A stretch of DNA of 52,825 bases from contig CAKZYA010000020.1 of the NCBI GenBank assembly GCA_937883755.1, forward strand, positions 1 to 52,825, written 5' to 3'. The translations under genes and the position numbers were made by a program. The notes under the pieces were generated by a model. That model saw only the letters and a list, made by a program, of their open reading frames with translations, was not told the origin of the DNA and did no database searches. Shown one piece after another: positions 16,568 through 26,440 of this stretch; position 1 is the first letter of the stretch, and every line of letters starts with the position of its first letter. This DNA is from an uncultured Flammeovirgaceae bacterium. Lineage in GTDB: Bacteria; Bacteroidota; Bacteroidia; Cytophagales; Cyclobacteriaceae.

Positions 16568-17322
16568 TGGAGTTGACCGATATTTTGCTGGTTCTGGGGG
16601 CAGGTTTTGCTGCGGGTTTTATCAATACCGTAGCAGGAGGTGGTTCATTAGTTAGTTTACCGATCTTAATTTTTCTGGGACTTCCACCAGCAGTAGCCAA
16701 TGCTTCTAATCGGGTTGCTATATTCTCCCAAAATATCTTTGGGGCACTAGGTTTTAAAAGTAAAGGCGTATCAGCTTTTCCGTTTAGCTTATGGTTAGGG
16801 CTATCTGCTTTAGTTGGCGCAGTGATTGGGGCAAAAATCGCCGTCGATATTCCTGAAGACTTATTCAATAAGTTATTAGCGATCATTATGATCGTGGTGG
16901 TAGTATTCATTGTTAGAAAATCTACCCATAAGAAAGGGGTAGAGCTTTTGGAGCGAATGGATGAAAAGCACCAAATAATCAGTATTATCTTATTCTTTTT
17001 CGTGGGAATTTGGGGCGGCTTTATTCAGGCTGGAGTCGGTTTTCTAATTATAATGGTGCTTACCTCAGTAAATCGTTTCTCGTTAGTGAAGACTAATAGT
17101 GCTAAAGTATTAGTAGTACTAATTTATACTTCGGCCGCTCTAGTAGTTTTTATCCTAGAAGGAACGATAAATTGGCTGTACGGTAGTTTGTTGGCTATTG
17201 GAAATTCCAGCGGTGCCTGGGTTGCCAGCCGCTGGTCAGTAGAAAAAGGAGATCGGTCGGTGATGATAATCTTAGTGGTTGCAGTAGTTGCTATGGCTAT
17301 AAAGCTCTGGTTTTTCGAATAA
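16567..17322 (+). CDS. TSUP (TauE/SafE) family permease
   Basis: A 251-residue membrane protein with about eight hydrophobic segments. The two family repeats are visible: GAGFAAGFINTVAGGGSLVSLP near the N-terminus (residues 10-31) and GIWGGFIQAGVGFLII mid-protein. TSUP members move sulfite, sulfonates or other organosulfur anions, but many are uncharacterised. It is translationally coupled to the upstream secreted hydrolase and ends at a strong bidirectional terminator. A role in sulfite export would fit the presence of a sulfite-using synthase 11 kb away, but nothing in the sequence links them directly. Confidence 0.9.
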   Translation: MELTDILLVLGAGFAAGFINTVAGGGSLVSLPILIFLGLPPAVANASNRVAIFSQNIFGALGFKSKGVSAFPFSLWLGLSALVGAVIGAKIAVDIPEDLFNKLLAIIMIVVVVFIVRKSTHKKGVELLERMDEKHQIISIILFFFVGIWGGFIQAGVGFLIIMVLTSVNRFSLVKTNSAKVLVVLIYTSAALVVFILEGTINWLYGSLLAIGNSSGAWVASRWSVEKGDRSVMIILVVAVVAMAIKLWFFE

Positions 17323-17324
17323 AA

Positions 17325-17349
17325 AAGCGGAGGTTATTTTCCTCCGCTT
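17325..17349. terminator. Bidirectional terminator between convergent genes
   Basis: AAGCGGAGG, loop TTATTTT, CCTCCGCTT: a perfect 9-bp stem with an A run before and T-rich sequence after. It can serve both the TSUP permease gene and the convergent protease gene. Confidence 0.85.
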
Positions 17350-17382
17350 CATTTTTTGCGTATGGTTTAGCTCTTAAGCGAG

Positions 17383-19836
17383 TTACTCTACAACAATCTT
17401 ACGGGTAGTAAGCTTAGCACCTGCCTTGGTACGAACCACATATAATCCCCGACCGAACGCACTTAAGTCTACTGTTTCACGAATAAATTCGCTTCCTTCG
17501 GTCTGATATATAGATTGGCCTACTGCATTGAATACATCAACCCGAATAGGAGTTTCTGGGGTGTCAATTACCTCGAGGAATACTCGCCCAGAAGTTGGGT
17601 TTGGATATACATAAGTACCAGGCAATACATCTGCTAGATTATTGCCAATAGATGACTCAGATTTATTAATGGTATTATCAAAACGAGTAGCAACTTCATC
17701 AGAAGGAGCAGTTGCCGTGGCAGTTCTCGTCTTCCCATCAGGACCTTTAAGGCTCCAAACTACGGTTTCACCTGGCTCTAGTTCAACTTCAAATACCGCC
17801 GCTTGGCGCCCCGGTATAAACTCTTCTGGCTGACCTAAATCATCGCCAGGCACTAGCTTATTATTTTCTCCAATCGGAATAAATACCGGAACACTATTCT
17901 CACTCAAATACCCAAATAATGCGCGGTAATTTCCGGAACTCTCGTCATAAGCAATTGTTTCTAGTACCGGGCGGACAGCCGCCATCGGAATAGGCTGGTT
18001 AGAAGCTTTTAGTAATGCTTTTTTAGCATCTACAAACCCAGCCCCGGTTTTAAAGTCAAAGCCACGATCAAAGCCTTCCGTAGTGGGGTCATCCATATCC
18101 AAAGCAGTAGATCCCAAAATTCCTTTTATTTTGGAGCGACTGATGCTATTATTAGATAGTTGCTTTATTAGGGATACCAATGCAGCAACATGAGGGGCCG
18201 AAGCTGACGTACCGAAAAAGTTGCCAAAGCCGTCTGGTTCATCAGTACCAGGAACTGGAAAAGATAAGTCTCGGGCGAAGAAGGTAGTATTTACCCCATC
18301 AGGTCCTACAATATCTGGCTTATGACGAATCTGGGGGCTTCTCGCTTCCCCATTAGCTCTAAATAGAATTGGAATACCACCCTTAGAAGAAAACCCGTTG
18401 ATACGGGGGAGAGATAGGTTTTCGTTGAATCGGGGAGTGTTAAACCAAGCAGTAGCTCCAACAGCAATACCTCTTCCGGCATTAGAGTGACCGTAAATGG
18501 TCGGGGCTTGAGTATCTTCGGCAAATTCTGGCACCTGAATAAAATCACCAAAATTAATGTATTTGATTAAGTCTGGGTCAGGACCCGCAAACTTAGTGAT
18601 GAGAACATCTACTTCTAGATCGGTGTCGGTTGATATATTTGTAACTCCGGTAATTTCAATGGGATCACCACCGATATTTTCATCATTGGATACAAAAGCA
18701 TCATTAAACTGAGGAAAGAAAAGGTATAGATCTAGATCAGTTTCAGCGCCGTTTCGTCCACTTGCTGAGAAGTAGGGGTCTGACCATTGTAGAGATAAGA
18801 TTAATGACCCTCCCGGAGGTACAATATAGCGTTGGAAAAAATCACCACTTCCAAAGTTATGCGGGAAACCTAAAATATTTCCTTCACTATCGGCTAATTG
18901 AAAGCCTGTATTATTAAAAGCTTTTTCGTAAGAATCTTGCGCGCCATTTCCAGCAGATGAAAGGTATGTAATGCCGCGTTTAGAAACTATGTCTACAGCT
19001 TGAGAGATAATACCATCCTGGAAAAAAGGTTCAGCAAAGTACCCAACATCATCTACAATAACGCCACAACCAGCATCAGCCAAATCGATAATACCCTGAG
19101 CAAATTCGGCTTGTCCGGTGAATGCGGTATGAAAGGCTAAGTCAGCACCAGGGGCAATGTCGTGGATAATCTCTGCCATCGCCCGGCCTTCATCAGAACC
19201 CGCACCGGGAGGTAAGTCATCAAGAATTTCTACTCCGGGAGGTAAATCACCCGAGATAACTCCATCAACTGCGCCGCCTAATGCATTGTAGCTATCGGAG
19301 AGAATACCGATTTTCTGTCCGCTACCGTCAACCCCAAAATCATTACGAGCCTCGTCAGTCTTCATAACAATATCACCTCGACTAGTTACGGCTCCTACTT
19401 TCGTTTGAGGCCGGTAAGCCGGACGGGCAAATTGTAGTCCAGCGATTGATTCTAAGTCTTTGATATTAGCAGCCGGCACTTTCCCTGATACAATATGTTT
19501 GTATACGATACCATCTTTAAGGCCAACTTCTTTTTCAAGTTTAGCCAGTAATTTTGCGCCTTTTCCTTTTTTAGCAGCAGCTTCAATCAGTATATACTCA
19601 CCGCGGGTCTTAAGTTCATCGGGGTAATCATAAGGCTTAGCAGTAGAGTTTTGACGAGCATTAGTCATAGAACGCTCGGCCATTTCAATCAAATCATTTC
19701 CAACTTTGGAAGATGCTGAATGAGGGGTTACTACATAATTGTCAAGGGTAACTACCTTCTGGGCAGTTACCAGCATCGGTAGCCCAAGAAAAAGTAAGGC
19801 TAAGCTGAGTTTGTAGAAAGTAAAGGGTTGTTTCAT
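17383..19836 (-). CDS. T9SS-secreted subtilisin-fold protease with Glu in place of His
   Basis: An 817-residue secreted protein: signal peptide (1-25), a prodomain-like region to about 160, a subtilisin-fold domain at about 165-620, a short beta domain, and a type A T9SS sorting domain at the end (YPNPTSGRVFLEV, GRGLYVVRTKAG, RKIVVE). The Asp motif GILSDSYN gives Asp181, SSAGNG gives oxyanion Asn297 and FGTSASAPH gives Ser544. Where subtilisins have the HGT histidine the sequence reads DEGRAMAEIIHD, putting Glu216 at that place, as in sedolisin-like (S53) triads. The protein should be exported by type IX secretion and anchored or released at the surface. It ends facing the TSUP gene across a terminator. 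Confidence 0.88.
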   Translation of the reverse strand: MKQPFTFYKLSLALLFLGLPMLVTAQKVVTLDNYVVTPHSASSKVGNDLIEMAERSMTNARQNSTAKPYDYPDELKTRGEYILIEAAAKKGKGAKLLAKLEKEVGLKDGIVYKHIVSGKVPAANIKDLESIAGLQFARPAYRPQTKVGAVTSRGDIVMKTDEARNDFGVDGSGQKIGILSDSYNALGGAVDGVISGDLPPGVEILDDLPPGAGSDEGRAMAEIIHDIAPGADLAFHTAFTGQAEFAQGIIDLADAGCGVIVDDVGYFAEPFFQDGIISQAVDIVSKRGITYLSSAGNGAQDSYEKAFNNTGFQLADSEGNILGFPHNFGSGDFFQRYIVPPGGSLILSLQWSDPYFSASGRNGAETDLDLYLFFPQFNDAFVSNDENIGGDPIEITGVTNISTDTDLEVDVLITKFAGPDPDLIKYINFGDFIQVPEFAEDTQAPTIYGHSNAGRGIAVGATAWFNTPRFNENLSLPRINGFSSKGGIPILFRANGEARSPQIRHKPDIVGPDGVNTTFFARDLSFPVPGTDEPDGFGNFFGTSASAPHVAALVSLIKQLSNNSISRSKIKGILGSTALDMDDPTTEGFDRGFDFKTGAGFVDAKKALLKASNQPIPMAAVRPVLETIAYDESSGNYRALFGYLSENSVPVFIPIGENNKLVPGDDLGQPEEFIPGRQAAVFEVELEPGETVVWSLKGPDGKTRTATATAPSDEVATRFDNTINKSESSIGNNLADVLPGTYVYPNPTSGRVFLEVIDTPETPIRVDVFNAVGQSIYQTEGSEFIRETVDLSAFGRGLYVVRTKAGAKLTTRKIVVE

Positions 19837-19957
19837 GAGAAAAATAAAATTAAGGTTAGAATTGTGTGGTTAATCTAAAACATTTTCCACAAATGGATAG
19901 GCTTTTTATTAAGTTTTTATTGTCATTCCCAATTAAATTTGGTCTTATGACTTTCAA

Positions 19958-20689
19958 CTACCGGATTTCGGTATAAAATTTTTTGAGCCATATTGGTGAC
20001 ACTCGTAGTGCCCAGAGTGCGCAAATGCTAAACCAGATAAAGTGAGCTTTCCATAAGCCCCAGTGAGCCAGACGTCGGTCGGAGGATATCACAGTCTGAT
20101 TAATCTGCTTAATTTTCCCGACTCGATTCATCTTTATACATAAATCAGCTTCTTCCATAATAGGAAGGTTGTCATTGAAACCACCACAGTGGAAAAAGTC
20201 TGTCTGTCGGCAAAACATGGCCTGGTCGCCGAAAAGTAGCCGTAGATGGTGAAAGAAAAATCGGTCGGGGCGATAGAGGAAAGGCGCCAGGTAGGTTTTG
20301 ATGAAATTTAGGGAAGTAGTTAGCCAACGGGTCCGATTGCCCTTCATAAGTGAAATAAACCCACCTAGAGCAATTTGCTCATCTAAAAGAGTAAAACGAA
20401 CTCGTTCAACTAGATTTAGAGGTACTAAGGTATCAGCGTGAAGGAAACAGAGTAACTCACCACCTGCTATCTCTGCTCCTAGATTCATTTGAACAGATCG
20501 TTGGGCTTTAGCAGACGTTTTGAAAATAACCGGATAGCTACAGGCTATTTGTTGAGTATAATCCTGGCTAGTGCCATCAATAATGATGATTTCATGAGCA
20601 GGTGGTTTCAGTTGCATCAAACATTCTAAAGTACTGGATAAATATTTCTCTTCATTCAACGTAGGGATGATAATGCTAACTGTTGCCAT
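19958..20689 (-). CDS. Glycosyltransferase family 2 (TIGR04283-like)
   Basis: A 243-residue GT-A glycosyltransferase from the ATG at 20687-20689; an in-frame GTG at 20725 would add twelve unlikely residues. Start VSIIIPTLNEEKYLSSTL is the nucleotide-sugar binding strand, FLHADT is the DxD-like metal site, and QRSVQMNLGAEIAGGELL matches the rSAM/selenodomain-associated family 2 transferases (TIGR04283). The C-terminal half contains MEEADLCIKMNR, a typical ED motif region, and a hydrophobic segment (HFIWFSICALWAL) that may bind the membrane. No radical-SAM partner gene is nearby. Acceptor unknown. Confidence 0.87.
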   Translation of the reverse strand: MATVSIIIPTLNEEKYLSSTLECLMQLKPPAHEIIIIDGTSQDYTQQIACSYPVIFKTSAKAQRSVQMNLGAEIAGGELLCFLHADTLVPLNLVERVRFTLLDEQIALGGFISLMKGNRTRWLTTSLNFIKTYLAPFLYRPDRFFFHHLRLLFGDQAMFCRQTDFFHCGGFNDNLPIMEEADLCIKMNRVGKIKQINQTVISSDRRLAHWGLWKAHFIWFSICALWALRVSPIWLKKFYTEIR

Positions 20690-20769
20690 GCTAAAAATTA
20701 GAGCTTCCTTTGGATGCAGAAGCACCGACAGAAAAAATAGTTTAGATTTACGGCAAATTTACGGTTGAT

Positions 20770-21822
20770 ATGAAAAAATTTCTTAGCTGGATGATAGGCG
20801 TAGTGCTAGTTTTGTCTATCGTGATAGTAATTGGCCCCCGTCCTAATCATGGCAGTCTAACTGGTCAACTTCCCGAAGCAACTACTAATCTGGTTTCGCT
20901 GGAGCAGCAAATTAACCAGACCGAATCACAGAATCTGCTTGTAAAGGAGGATAATGAAGCTCGCATTGTGTGGGCTGATAGCACTAAGCAGAAAACGCCT
21001 TACAGTATTGTGTATCTTCATGGTTTTGGAGCAAGCCAGGGCGAAGGTGCCCCTGTACATACCACTTTAGCTCAGAAATACGGTTGTAATCTGTACCTGT
21101 CTCGCCTCAAGGAGCAGGGTATCGAGTCAGATAGTGCATTTAAATCTATGACTGCCGAAAACCTGTTAGAATCGGCTAAAGAAGCAGTAGCAATTAGCAA
21201 ATCATTAGGCGAAAAGGTGATCGTTATAGGCACTTCTACTGGAGGGGCACTGGGGCTCTACATCACTGCTGAAAATCCTGACATTAACGGATTAATACTG
21301 TATTCGCCTATTATTGCGCCTAAAGATGAGCAACTATACTTACTAAATCGCCCTTGGGGGATGCAATTGATGGAAATGATGGTAGGTGATGACCACGTAG
21401 TTGAGGAGCGTGAAGGGCTTACTCGGCAGTATTGGTCAAGAACTTACTACATTGAAGGCTACGCAGCATTGGCAGGTCTGGTAGAAGAAACGATGGTAGA
21501 AGAGACATTTCAGAAAATAAAGTGTCCAGTGTTCTTGGGTTACTACTATAAAAGTGAAGAAGAACAGGATGATGTGGTATCCGTAGAAGCGATGCATACT
21601 ATGTTTGAAAAATTAGGTACACCTGAAAATCTAAAACGATCTGTGGCCTTTCCCGAAGCGGGTAATCATGTAATTGCTTCTTACGTCCGTTCCGCCGACT
21701 GGCAAGGGGTTTTGAGGGAAACAGATACCTTTCTTCAAGAAGTTATGAATTTAAATCCTATTAATGACTCGATAGTGACGAGTACACTCGCTAATCAAGC
21801 CTATAAAATTGAACTTCCTTAA
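20770..21822 (+). CDS. Membrane-anchored alpha/beta hydrolase
   Basis: A 350-residue hydrolase with one N-terminal hydrophobic segment (WMIGVVLVLSIVIVIG) that is probably an anchor. The hydrolase core has the oxyanion strand VYLHGFGAS, the nucleophile elbow GTSTGG and a late His in AGNHVIAS; the acidic member is likely in the YYKSEEEQDD region. The pattern suits a carboxylesterase or monoacylglycerol-lipase-like enzyme. It diverges from the glycosyltransferase gene with an 80-bp spacer and ends at a strong terminator. Confidence 0.85.
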   Translation: MKKFLSWMIGVVLVLSIVIVIGPRPNHGSLTGQLPEATTNLVSLEQQINQTESQNLLVKEDNEARIVWADSTKQKTPYSIVYLHGFGASQGEGAPVHTTLAQKYGCNLYLSRLKEQGIESDSAFKSMTAENLLESAKEAVAISKSLGEKVIVIGTSTGGALGLYITAENPDINGLILYSPIIAPKDEQLYLLNRPWGMQLMEMMVGDDHVVEEREGLTRQYWSRTYYIEGYAALAGLVEETMVEETFQKIKCPVFLGYYYKSEEEQDDVVSVEAMHTMFEKLGTPENLKRSVAFPEAGNHVIASYVRSADWQGVLRETDTFLQEVMNLNPINDSIVTSTLANQAYKIELP

Positions 21823-21843
21823 TGTTTAAAAAAACTACTTTTG

Positions 21844-21878
21844 AAAAAGCCTGATTTTCGTAAGAAATCAGGCTTTTT
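21844..21878 (+). terminator. Rho-independent terminator
   Basis: AAAAAGCCTGATTT, loop TCGTAAG, AAATCAGGCTTTTT: a perfect 14-bp stem closed by A/T runs, 21 bases after the hydrolase stop. It separates this gene from the Oar-like receptor. Confidence 0.9.
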
Positions 21879-22025
21879 CTATGTAATAGCACCTTGTTAA
21901 TAGTTAGTCTTTATGTCATAAGTCAAGGAATTGTTTCAAGTGATATTAACTAAATGTTAAGAAATTAAGGGCAAATTAATGATTATGTAAATAACAATTA
22001 GTAGGTAAGAATAGTATTGAAGTTG

Positions 22026-22033
22026 TACTTTTG
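22026..22033 (+). promoter_or_regulatory. Bacteroidota -7 box of the Oar-like receptor gene
   Basis: TACTTTTG matches TAnnTTTG exactly and is followed by GC, as is frequent at Bacteroidota starts, 33 bases before the ATG. A clear -33 TTG at the usual spacing is not seen. Confidence 0.5.
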
Positions 22034-22066
22034 CAGCCAAAAAAATTTCACTAAAAAATCTAATCT

Positions 22067-25000
22067 ATGAAGAGTAATTTACTTATTTCGTTATTCGTAG
22101 CTATCGCCTTTATGGGCAGTCTCTCTGAGCTACTTGCTCAGGGTTCTACGACTAGCACAATTGTAGGAGTAGTAGGAGATGAGAATGGCGAACCATTACC
22201 CGGAGCAACTATACGGGCAATCCATAAGCCTTCAGGTACTTCCTATGGTACTGCGACTGGAGTAGACGGCAGATTCTCTCTGCCTAACGTAAGAGTAGGT
22301 GGACCTTATCAGGTTACTGCATCTTTTGTAGGATATGACGATCAAGTAAAAGATAATATTACATTATCCCTGGGGCAAACATATAGTATTGATTTTACCT
22401 CCCGAGAGAGTGATATTCAATTAGAAGATGTATTAGTGCTAGGGAAGCGGGATGAAATTCTTAATGGCGAACGCACTGGTGCTGATACTAGGGTGACTAC
22501 CGAGCAGATTCAGAGCTTACCTACCATTCAGCGTGATCTTAACGATTTTACTCGCCTAACCCCTCAGGCTAATTTAACTAATGGTGGTATCAGTATAGCT
22601 GGGGTAAACAACCGTTTCAATGCTATTTATATCGATGGTGCTGTTAATAATGATGTATTCGGTTTGGCAGCTAGTGGTACTAACGGTGGACAAACAAACA
22701 TCTCACCCATTAGCTTAGATGCTATTGATGAAATCCAGGTAGTAGTTGCCCCCTACGATGTGAAGTTAGGTGGATTTGCCGGAGGTGGTATTAATGCTGT
22801 TACTCGCAGCGGAACCAACGAATTTGAAGGTTCAGCCTATTTCTTGACCAGAAATGAGCGATTAGCCGGACGACGGGCATCTGATGATCCAAATGTAGAG
22901 CGAGAAAGGTTAGCCGATTTTAGTGCTAACGTTACTGGTTTTCGTTTAGGCGGCCCACTTGTTAAAAATAAATTATTCTTTTTTGTAAACGGAGAAATTG
23001 AGCGCCGGGAAACTCCTGCTCCTTTTGACTTTTCTGAGTATAACAATGAGCTAGTAAGTCGGGCTAGTGTTGAGAGTTTCGCTAATCAATTGCGAAATCA
23101 GTACAACTACGAACCAGGAGGCTTTGAGAATGTGACAGACGAAATCCGTAGTGACAAAATTTTCGCTCGTCTAGACTGGAACATTAACCAAAACCATAAG
23201 TTGGCAGTGCGGCATAGTTATACCTACGGTGAAAGCACAGCACCTAGTAACTCAAATAGTAATGGAATAAACTTTGCTAACGGGGGGGTGTTTTTCCCAA
23301 GTACTACCAACTCTACAGCGCTAGAACTTAACAGCCGATTCAGTAATAGCTTTGCAAATAATCTAATTATAGGTTACACCACGGTACGTGATGACCGTGA
23401 TCCGATAGGACAGGATTTCCCCAATATCTTCATCCGTACTGGTAATATTCGGGCAGGTAGTGAGCGATTTTCTACTGGTAACCAATTAGATCAGGATGTT
23501 TTCACTATTACTAATAACTTCTCTTGGTTCAAAGGAGCGCATACTGTTACCATCGGGACTCACAACGAGTTTTATTCTATTTATAACCTGTTCATTCGTC
23601 GCAATTACGGTGAGTATACTTATCGTACTATCGAGGACTTTGTTAATGATACAGCACCTACCGAATACCGCCGTCAATATTCATTACTTGATAACATCAC
23701 CGGTGATGGCTCAGCTGCTGCGGCTAGCTTTAATGCCTACCAACTAGGATTTTACTTACAAGATGAGTGGTATCCTACTAACGGCCTTAAACTCACAGGT
23801 GGTTTGCGTATAGATATTCCGGTATTCTCTGACAAACCAGTGGCTGATGATAACTTCAACAATAATGTACTGCCTGAACTAGCCCAGCAGTATGATATCC
23901 GAGGAGCTCAGGCTGGGCAACTTCCAGCAACTAACGTGATGTTCTCTCCTCGCTTTGGTTTCAACTGGGATGTAAAGGGAGACCGATCCACTCAAGTGCG
24001 GGGTGGAATAGGATTGTTTACCAGTCGTTTGCCATTTGTTTGGTTGGGAGGCTCATTTACCAACAGTGGTGTAGTACTGAGCGAAGTACGTGAGCGCCCT
24101 CGTGATGAAAATGGCGTTGCTGTACCAATTACCCTACCTAACGGTGATCCTTTGGAATTTCGCCCAGATATCAATCAACAGTACGAGCGATCTGATTTCG
24201 GAGGAGAAGATGTGGCTGGCGGACAGATAGACTTATTTGCCGAAGACTTTCGTCTTCCACAAGTACTACGAGCTAGTTTGGCAATTGATCAGGATTTAGG
24301 CTACGGAATTGTAGGTACACTAGAAGGGTTGTATACCAAAACAACAAATAATGTAGTTTATCAGAATATCAATAAAGTTCCTGCTACCCAACGATTTGAG
24401 GGAGCAGATAGTCGTCTTTACTACAGCGGAAATATCACTCGGGAATATACTGACGTTCTATTGGCTTACAATACTAATCAGGGATATACCTGGAGCATTA
24501 CTGGGCAGTTACAAAAGCCTTTCGCCAATGGATTGTTTAGCAGTCTGGCGTATACTTATGGTACATCTCGCTCAATCAATGATGGTACATCTTCACAAAA
24601 TTCGTCGCAGTGGCGGTTTATTGAAAACGTTCAGGGAAGAAATAATTTACCTCTAACGTATTCTGACTTTGATTTAGGTCATCGCATTGTGGGAGCATTA
24701 TCTTATGGTAAGTCTTATGCTAATTTCATGCGTACCGAAGTATCACTTTTCTATAATGGTCAGTCGGGCACACGCTTCTCATATGTGTACAATGAAAACG
24801 TGAATGGGGAAGACTTCAGCGAAAACGATTTAGTCTATGTACCACGCAATTTCCAAGAGTCGTATCTAGTAGATAGGGTGGGAGAAGATAGCGATGGCAA
24901 TGAGATAGTACTTGCTACGGCTGAAGAACAATGGGCCGAATTAGATGCTTTTATTGCTGGTGATGATTATTTGAGCGAACGTAGAGGTGGGTACGCTGAA

Positions 25001-25324
25001 CGAAATGCGAGTCGAACTCCTTTTGAGAGTATCTTTGATGTGCGAATTCTTCATGACTTTTATCTAGATGTGAATGGTAAAACCAATACGTTGCAGCTAT
25101 CATTAGATATTTTCAACTTTGGTAATATGCTGAATAAAGACTGGGGAAGACGCTACTTTGTTAATAATGATAATTACCGACTAATTGAGGTGGTTAGCCC
25201 GGGGCCTACGCCAGAATATAACTTCTCTGCGCCGCGCGGTAATGTTTATCAGATTGATAATGCAGGTGTTAACAGTTCTATCTGGCAAATGCAGATTGGA
25301 GTACGTTACATCTTCGGAAACTAA
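22067..25324 (+). CDS. Oar-like TonB-dependent receptor
   Basis: A 1085-residue outer-membrane protein with signal peptide (ending LLAQ), a carboxypeptidase-regulatory-like domain at about 30-115 (GVVGDENGEPLPGATI), a plug with GVNNRFNAIYIDGA and APYDVKLGGFAGGGINAVTR, and a long barrel ending WQMQIGVRYIFGN. The plug sequence and large size fit the Oar (OmpA-related) receptor group, one member of which exports or senses a protein signal in Myxococcus. No SusD partner. It stands as its own transcription unit with a promoter-like box before it and a perfect terminator after it. Ligand unknown. Confidence 0.92.
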   Translation: MKSNLLISLFVAIAFMGSLSELLAQGSTTSTIVGVVGDENGEPLPGATIRAIHKPSGTSYGTATGVDGRFSLPNVRVGGPYQVTASFVGYDDQVKDNITLSLGQTYSIDFTSRESDIQLEDVLVLGKRDEILNGERTGADTRVTTEQIQSLPTIQRDLNDFTRLTPQANLTNGGISIAGVNNRFNAIYIDGAVNNDVFGLAASGTNGGQTNISPISLDAIDEIQVVVAPYDVKLGGFAGGGINAVTRSGTNEFEGSAYFLTRNERLAGRRASDDPNVERERLADFSANVTGFRLGGPLVKNKLFFFVNGEIERRETPAPFDFSEYNNELVSRASVESFANQLRNQYNYEPGGFENVTDEIRSDKIFARLDWNINQNHKLAVRHSYTYGESTAPSNSNSNGINFANGGVFFPSTTNSTALELNSRFSNSFANNLIIGYTTVRDDRDPIGQDFPNIFIRTGNIRAGSERFSTGNQLDQDVFTITNNFSWFKGAHTVTIGTHNEFYSIYNLFIRRNYGEYTYRTIEDFVNDTAPTEYRRQYSLLDNITGDGSAAAASFNAYQLGFYLQDEWYPTNGLKLTGGLRIDIPVFSDKPVADDNFNNNVLPELAQQYDIRGAQAGQLPATNVMFSPRFGFNWDVKGDRSTQVRGGIGLFTSRLPFVWLGGSFTNSGVVLSEVRERPRDENGVAVPITLPNGDPLEFRPDINQQYERSDFGGEDVAGGQIDLFAEDFRLPQVLRASLAIDQDLGYGIVGTLEGLYTKTTNNVVYQNINKVPATQRFEGADSRLYYSGNITREYTDVLLAYNTNQGYTWSITGQLQKPFANGLFSSLAYTYGTSRSINDGTSSQNSSQWRFIENVQGRNNLPLTYSDFDLGHRIVGALSYGKSYANFMRTEVSLFYNGQSGTRFSYVYNENVNGEDFSENDLVYVPRNFQESYLVDRVGEDSDGNEIVLATAEEQWAELDAFIAGDDYLSERRGGYAERNASRTPFESIFDVRILHDFYLDVNGKTNTLQLSLDIFNFGNMLNKDWGRRYFVNNDNYRLIEVVSPGPTPEYNFSAPRGNVYQIDNAGVNSSIWQMQIGVRYIFGN

Positions 25325-25346
25325 TTCTTAGCTAAATAGACTTTTC

Positions 25347-25371
25347 ATAGAGGCTCGTTACGAGCCTCTAT
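25347..25371 (+). terminator. Rho-independent terminator after the Oar-like receptor
   Basis: ATAGAGGCTCG, loop TTA, CGAGCCTCTAT followed by T: a perfect 11-bp stem. The next gene starts only 15 bases later, so either read-through or a start inside the hairpin region must express it. Confidence 0.85.
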
Positions 25372-25385
25372 TTTTATCCTCTATT

Positions 25386-26435
25386 ATGCAAAAACTTACG
25401 CTTCTTCTTTTTATCCTGGTGTATATGATGCTGGGCTGTAAAACCAACCAGACCCAACCTATCTCGCAGATACCAGTAATACCAATAGATACTACCCAAA
25501 TACTTACTACCATTGCGTTTGGCTCCTGCAACAAAGTTACCGAACCTCAGCCACTTTGGTCAGAGATTGTAGACCAGCAGCCGGATTTATGGGTTTGGCT
25601 GGGGGATAATATTTACGGCGACACTACCAACATGGCTGTAATGCATCAGGAATACCAGAAGCAGTTGCAACAACCAGATTACCAAAAGCTGCTAGCCTCT
25701 ACCTCTGTATTGGGTATCTGGGACGATCATGATTACGGTATTAACGATGGAGGGAAATACTTTGCCCAAAAAGAAGCTAGTCGTGATCTGATGCTAGAGT
25801 TTCTGAGCGTTGCTCCGAGCCGTCCAGTGTGGAGTAGGGAAGGAGGTTATCAATCATATACTTTCGGACCAGAAGGGCAGCGGGTGAAAATTATTTTACT
25901 GGACACTCGCTACTTTCGTGATACGTTGATGGAATCATCAATGGAAGGAAAACGCTACGGTGCTAATCCCCAGGGCGACATGCTAGGGGAGACGCAGTGG
26001 ACTTGGCTTACCGAAGAACTAAACGCTAGCGACGCTCAATTCAACATAATTGGCAGTAGCATTCAGGTCATTCACGATGAGCATGGGTTCGAGAAGTGGG
26101 CTAACTTTCCCAAATCCCACCAGCGACTGTATGATTTAATCGTGAGTTCGGAAGCCGAAGGTGTAGTGTTGCTCAGTGGCGACCGCCATATTGGCGAGAT
26201 TTCCCGTCTCAAACTTCCTGAAATGCCGTACCCGTTGTACGATATTACTTCCAGTGGTTTAACGCATGTGTACGAAGAAGCTGATGAAGAAAATCGGCAT
26301 CGGGTAAGCGATTTAGTAACCTCTCTCAACTATGGCTTAATCCAGATTGACTGGGAAAACCGTCAGGTGACCTACCAAATAAAAGGAGAAAATGGAGCAA
26401 CTTATGCTTCTGAGACAGTCGCTTATCCTAAATGA
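25386..26435 (+). CDS. PhoD-like phosphatase lipoprotein
   Basis: A 349-residue exported lipoprotein (lipobox MMLGC, Cys19) with the metallophosphoesterase core of PhoD-type alkaline phosphatases: AFGSCNK, WLGDNIYGD, WDDHDYGIND and LLSGDRHIGE supply the metal-binding Asp, Asn and His residues. It lacks the Ig-like N-terminal domain of full PhoD and resembles the short Bacteroidota alkaline phosphatase D group, which cleaves phosphodiesters or monoesters in the periplasm. It starts 61 bp after the Oar-like receptor, but a terminator lies between. Whether receptor and phosphatase share a task such as phosphate scavenging is only a guess. Confidence 0.92.
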   Translation: MQKLTLLLFILVYMMLGCKTNQTQPISQIPVIPIDTTQILTTIAFGSCNKVTEPQPLWSEIVDQQPDLWVWLGDNIYGDTTNMAVMHQEYQKQLQQPDYQKLLASTSVLGIWDDHDYGINDGGKYFAQKEASRDLMLEFLSVAPSRPVWSREGGYQSYTFGPEGQRVKIILLDTRYFRDTLMESSMEGKRYGANPQGDMLGETQWTWLTEELNASDAQFNIIGSSIQVIHDEHGFEKWANFPKSHQRLYDLIVSSEAEGVVLLSGDRHIGEISRLKLPEMPYPLYDITSSGLTHVYEEADEENRHRVSDLVTSLNYGLIQIDWENRQVTYQIKGENGATYASETVAYPK

Positions 26436-26440
26436 GTGAT

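Noticed and set aside
22067-26435. Phosphate-acquisition locus made of the Oar-like receptor and PhoD-like phosphatase
   Set aside because: A perfect terminator separates the genes and no Pho-box-like site was seen, so the link is not supported.
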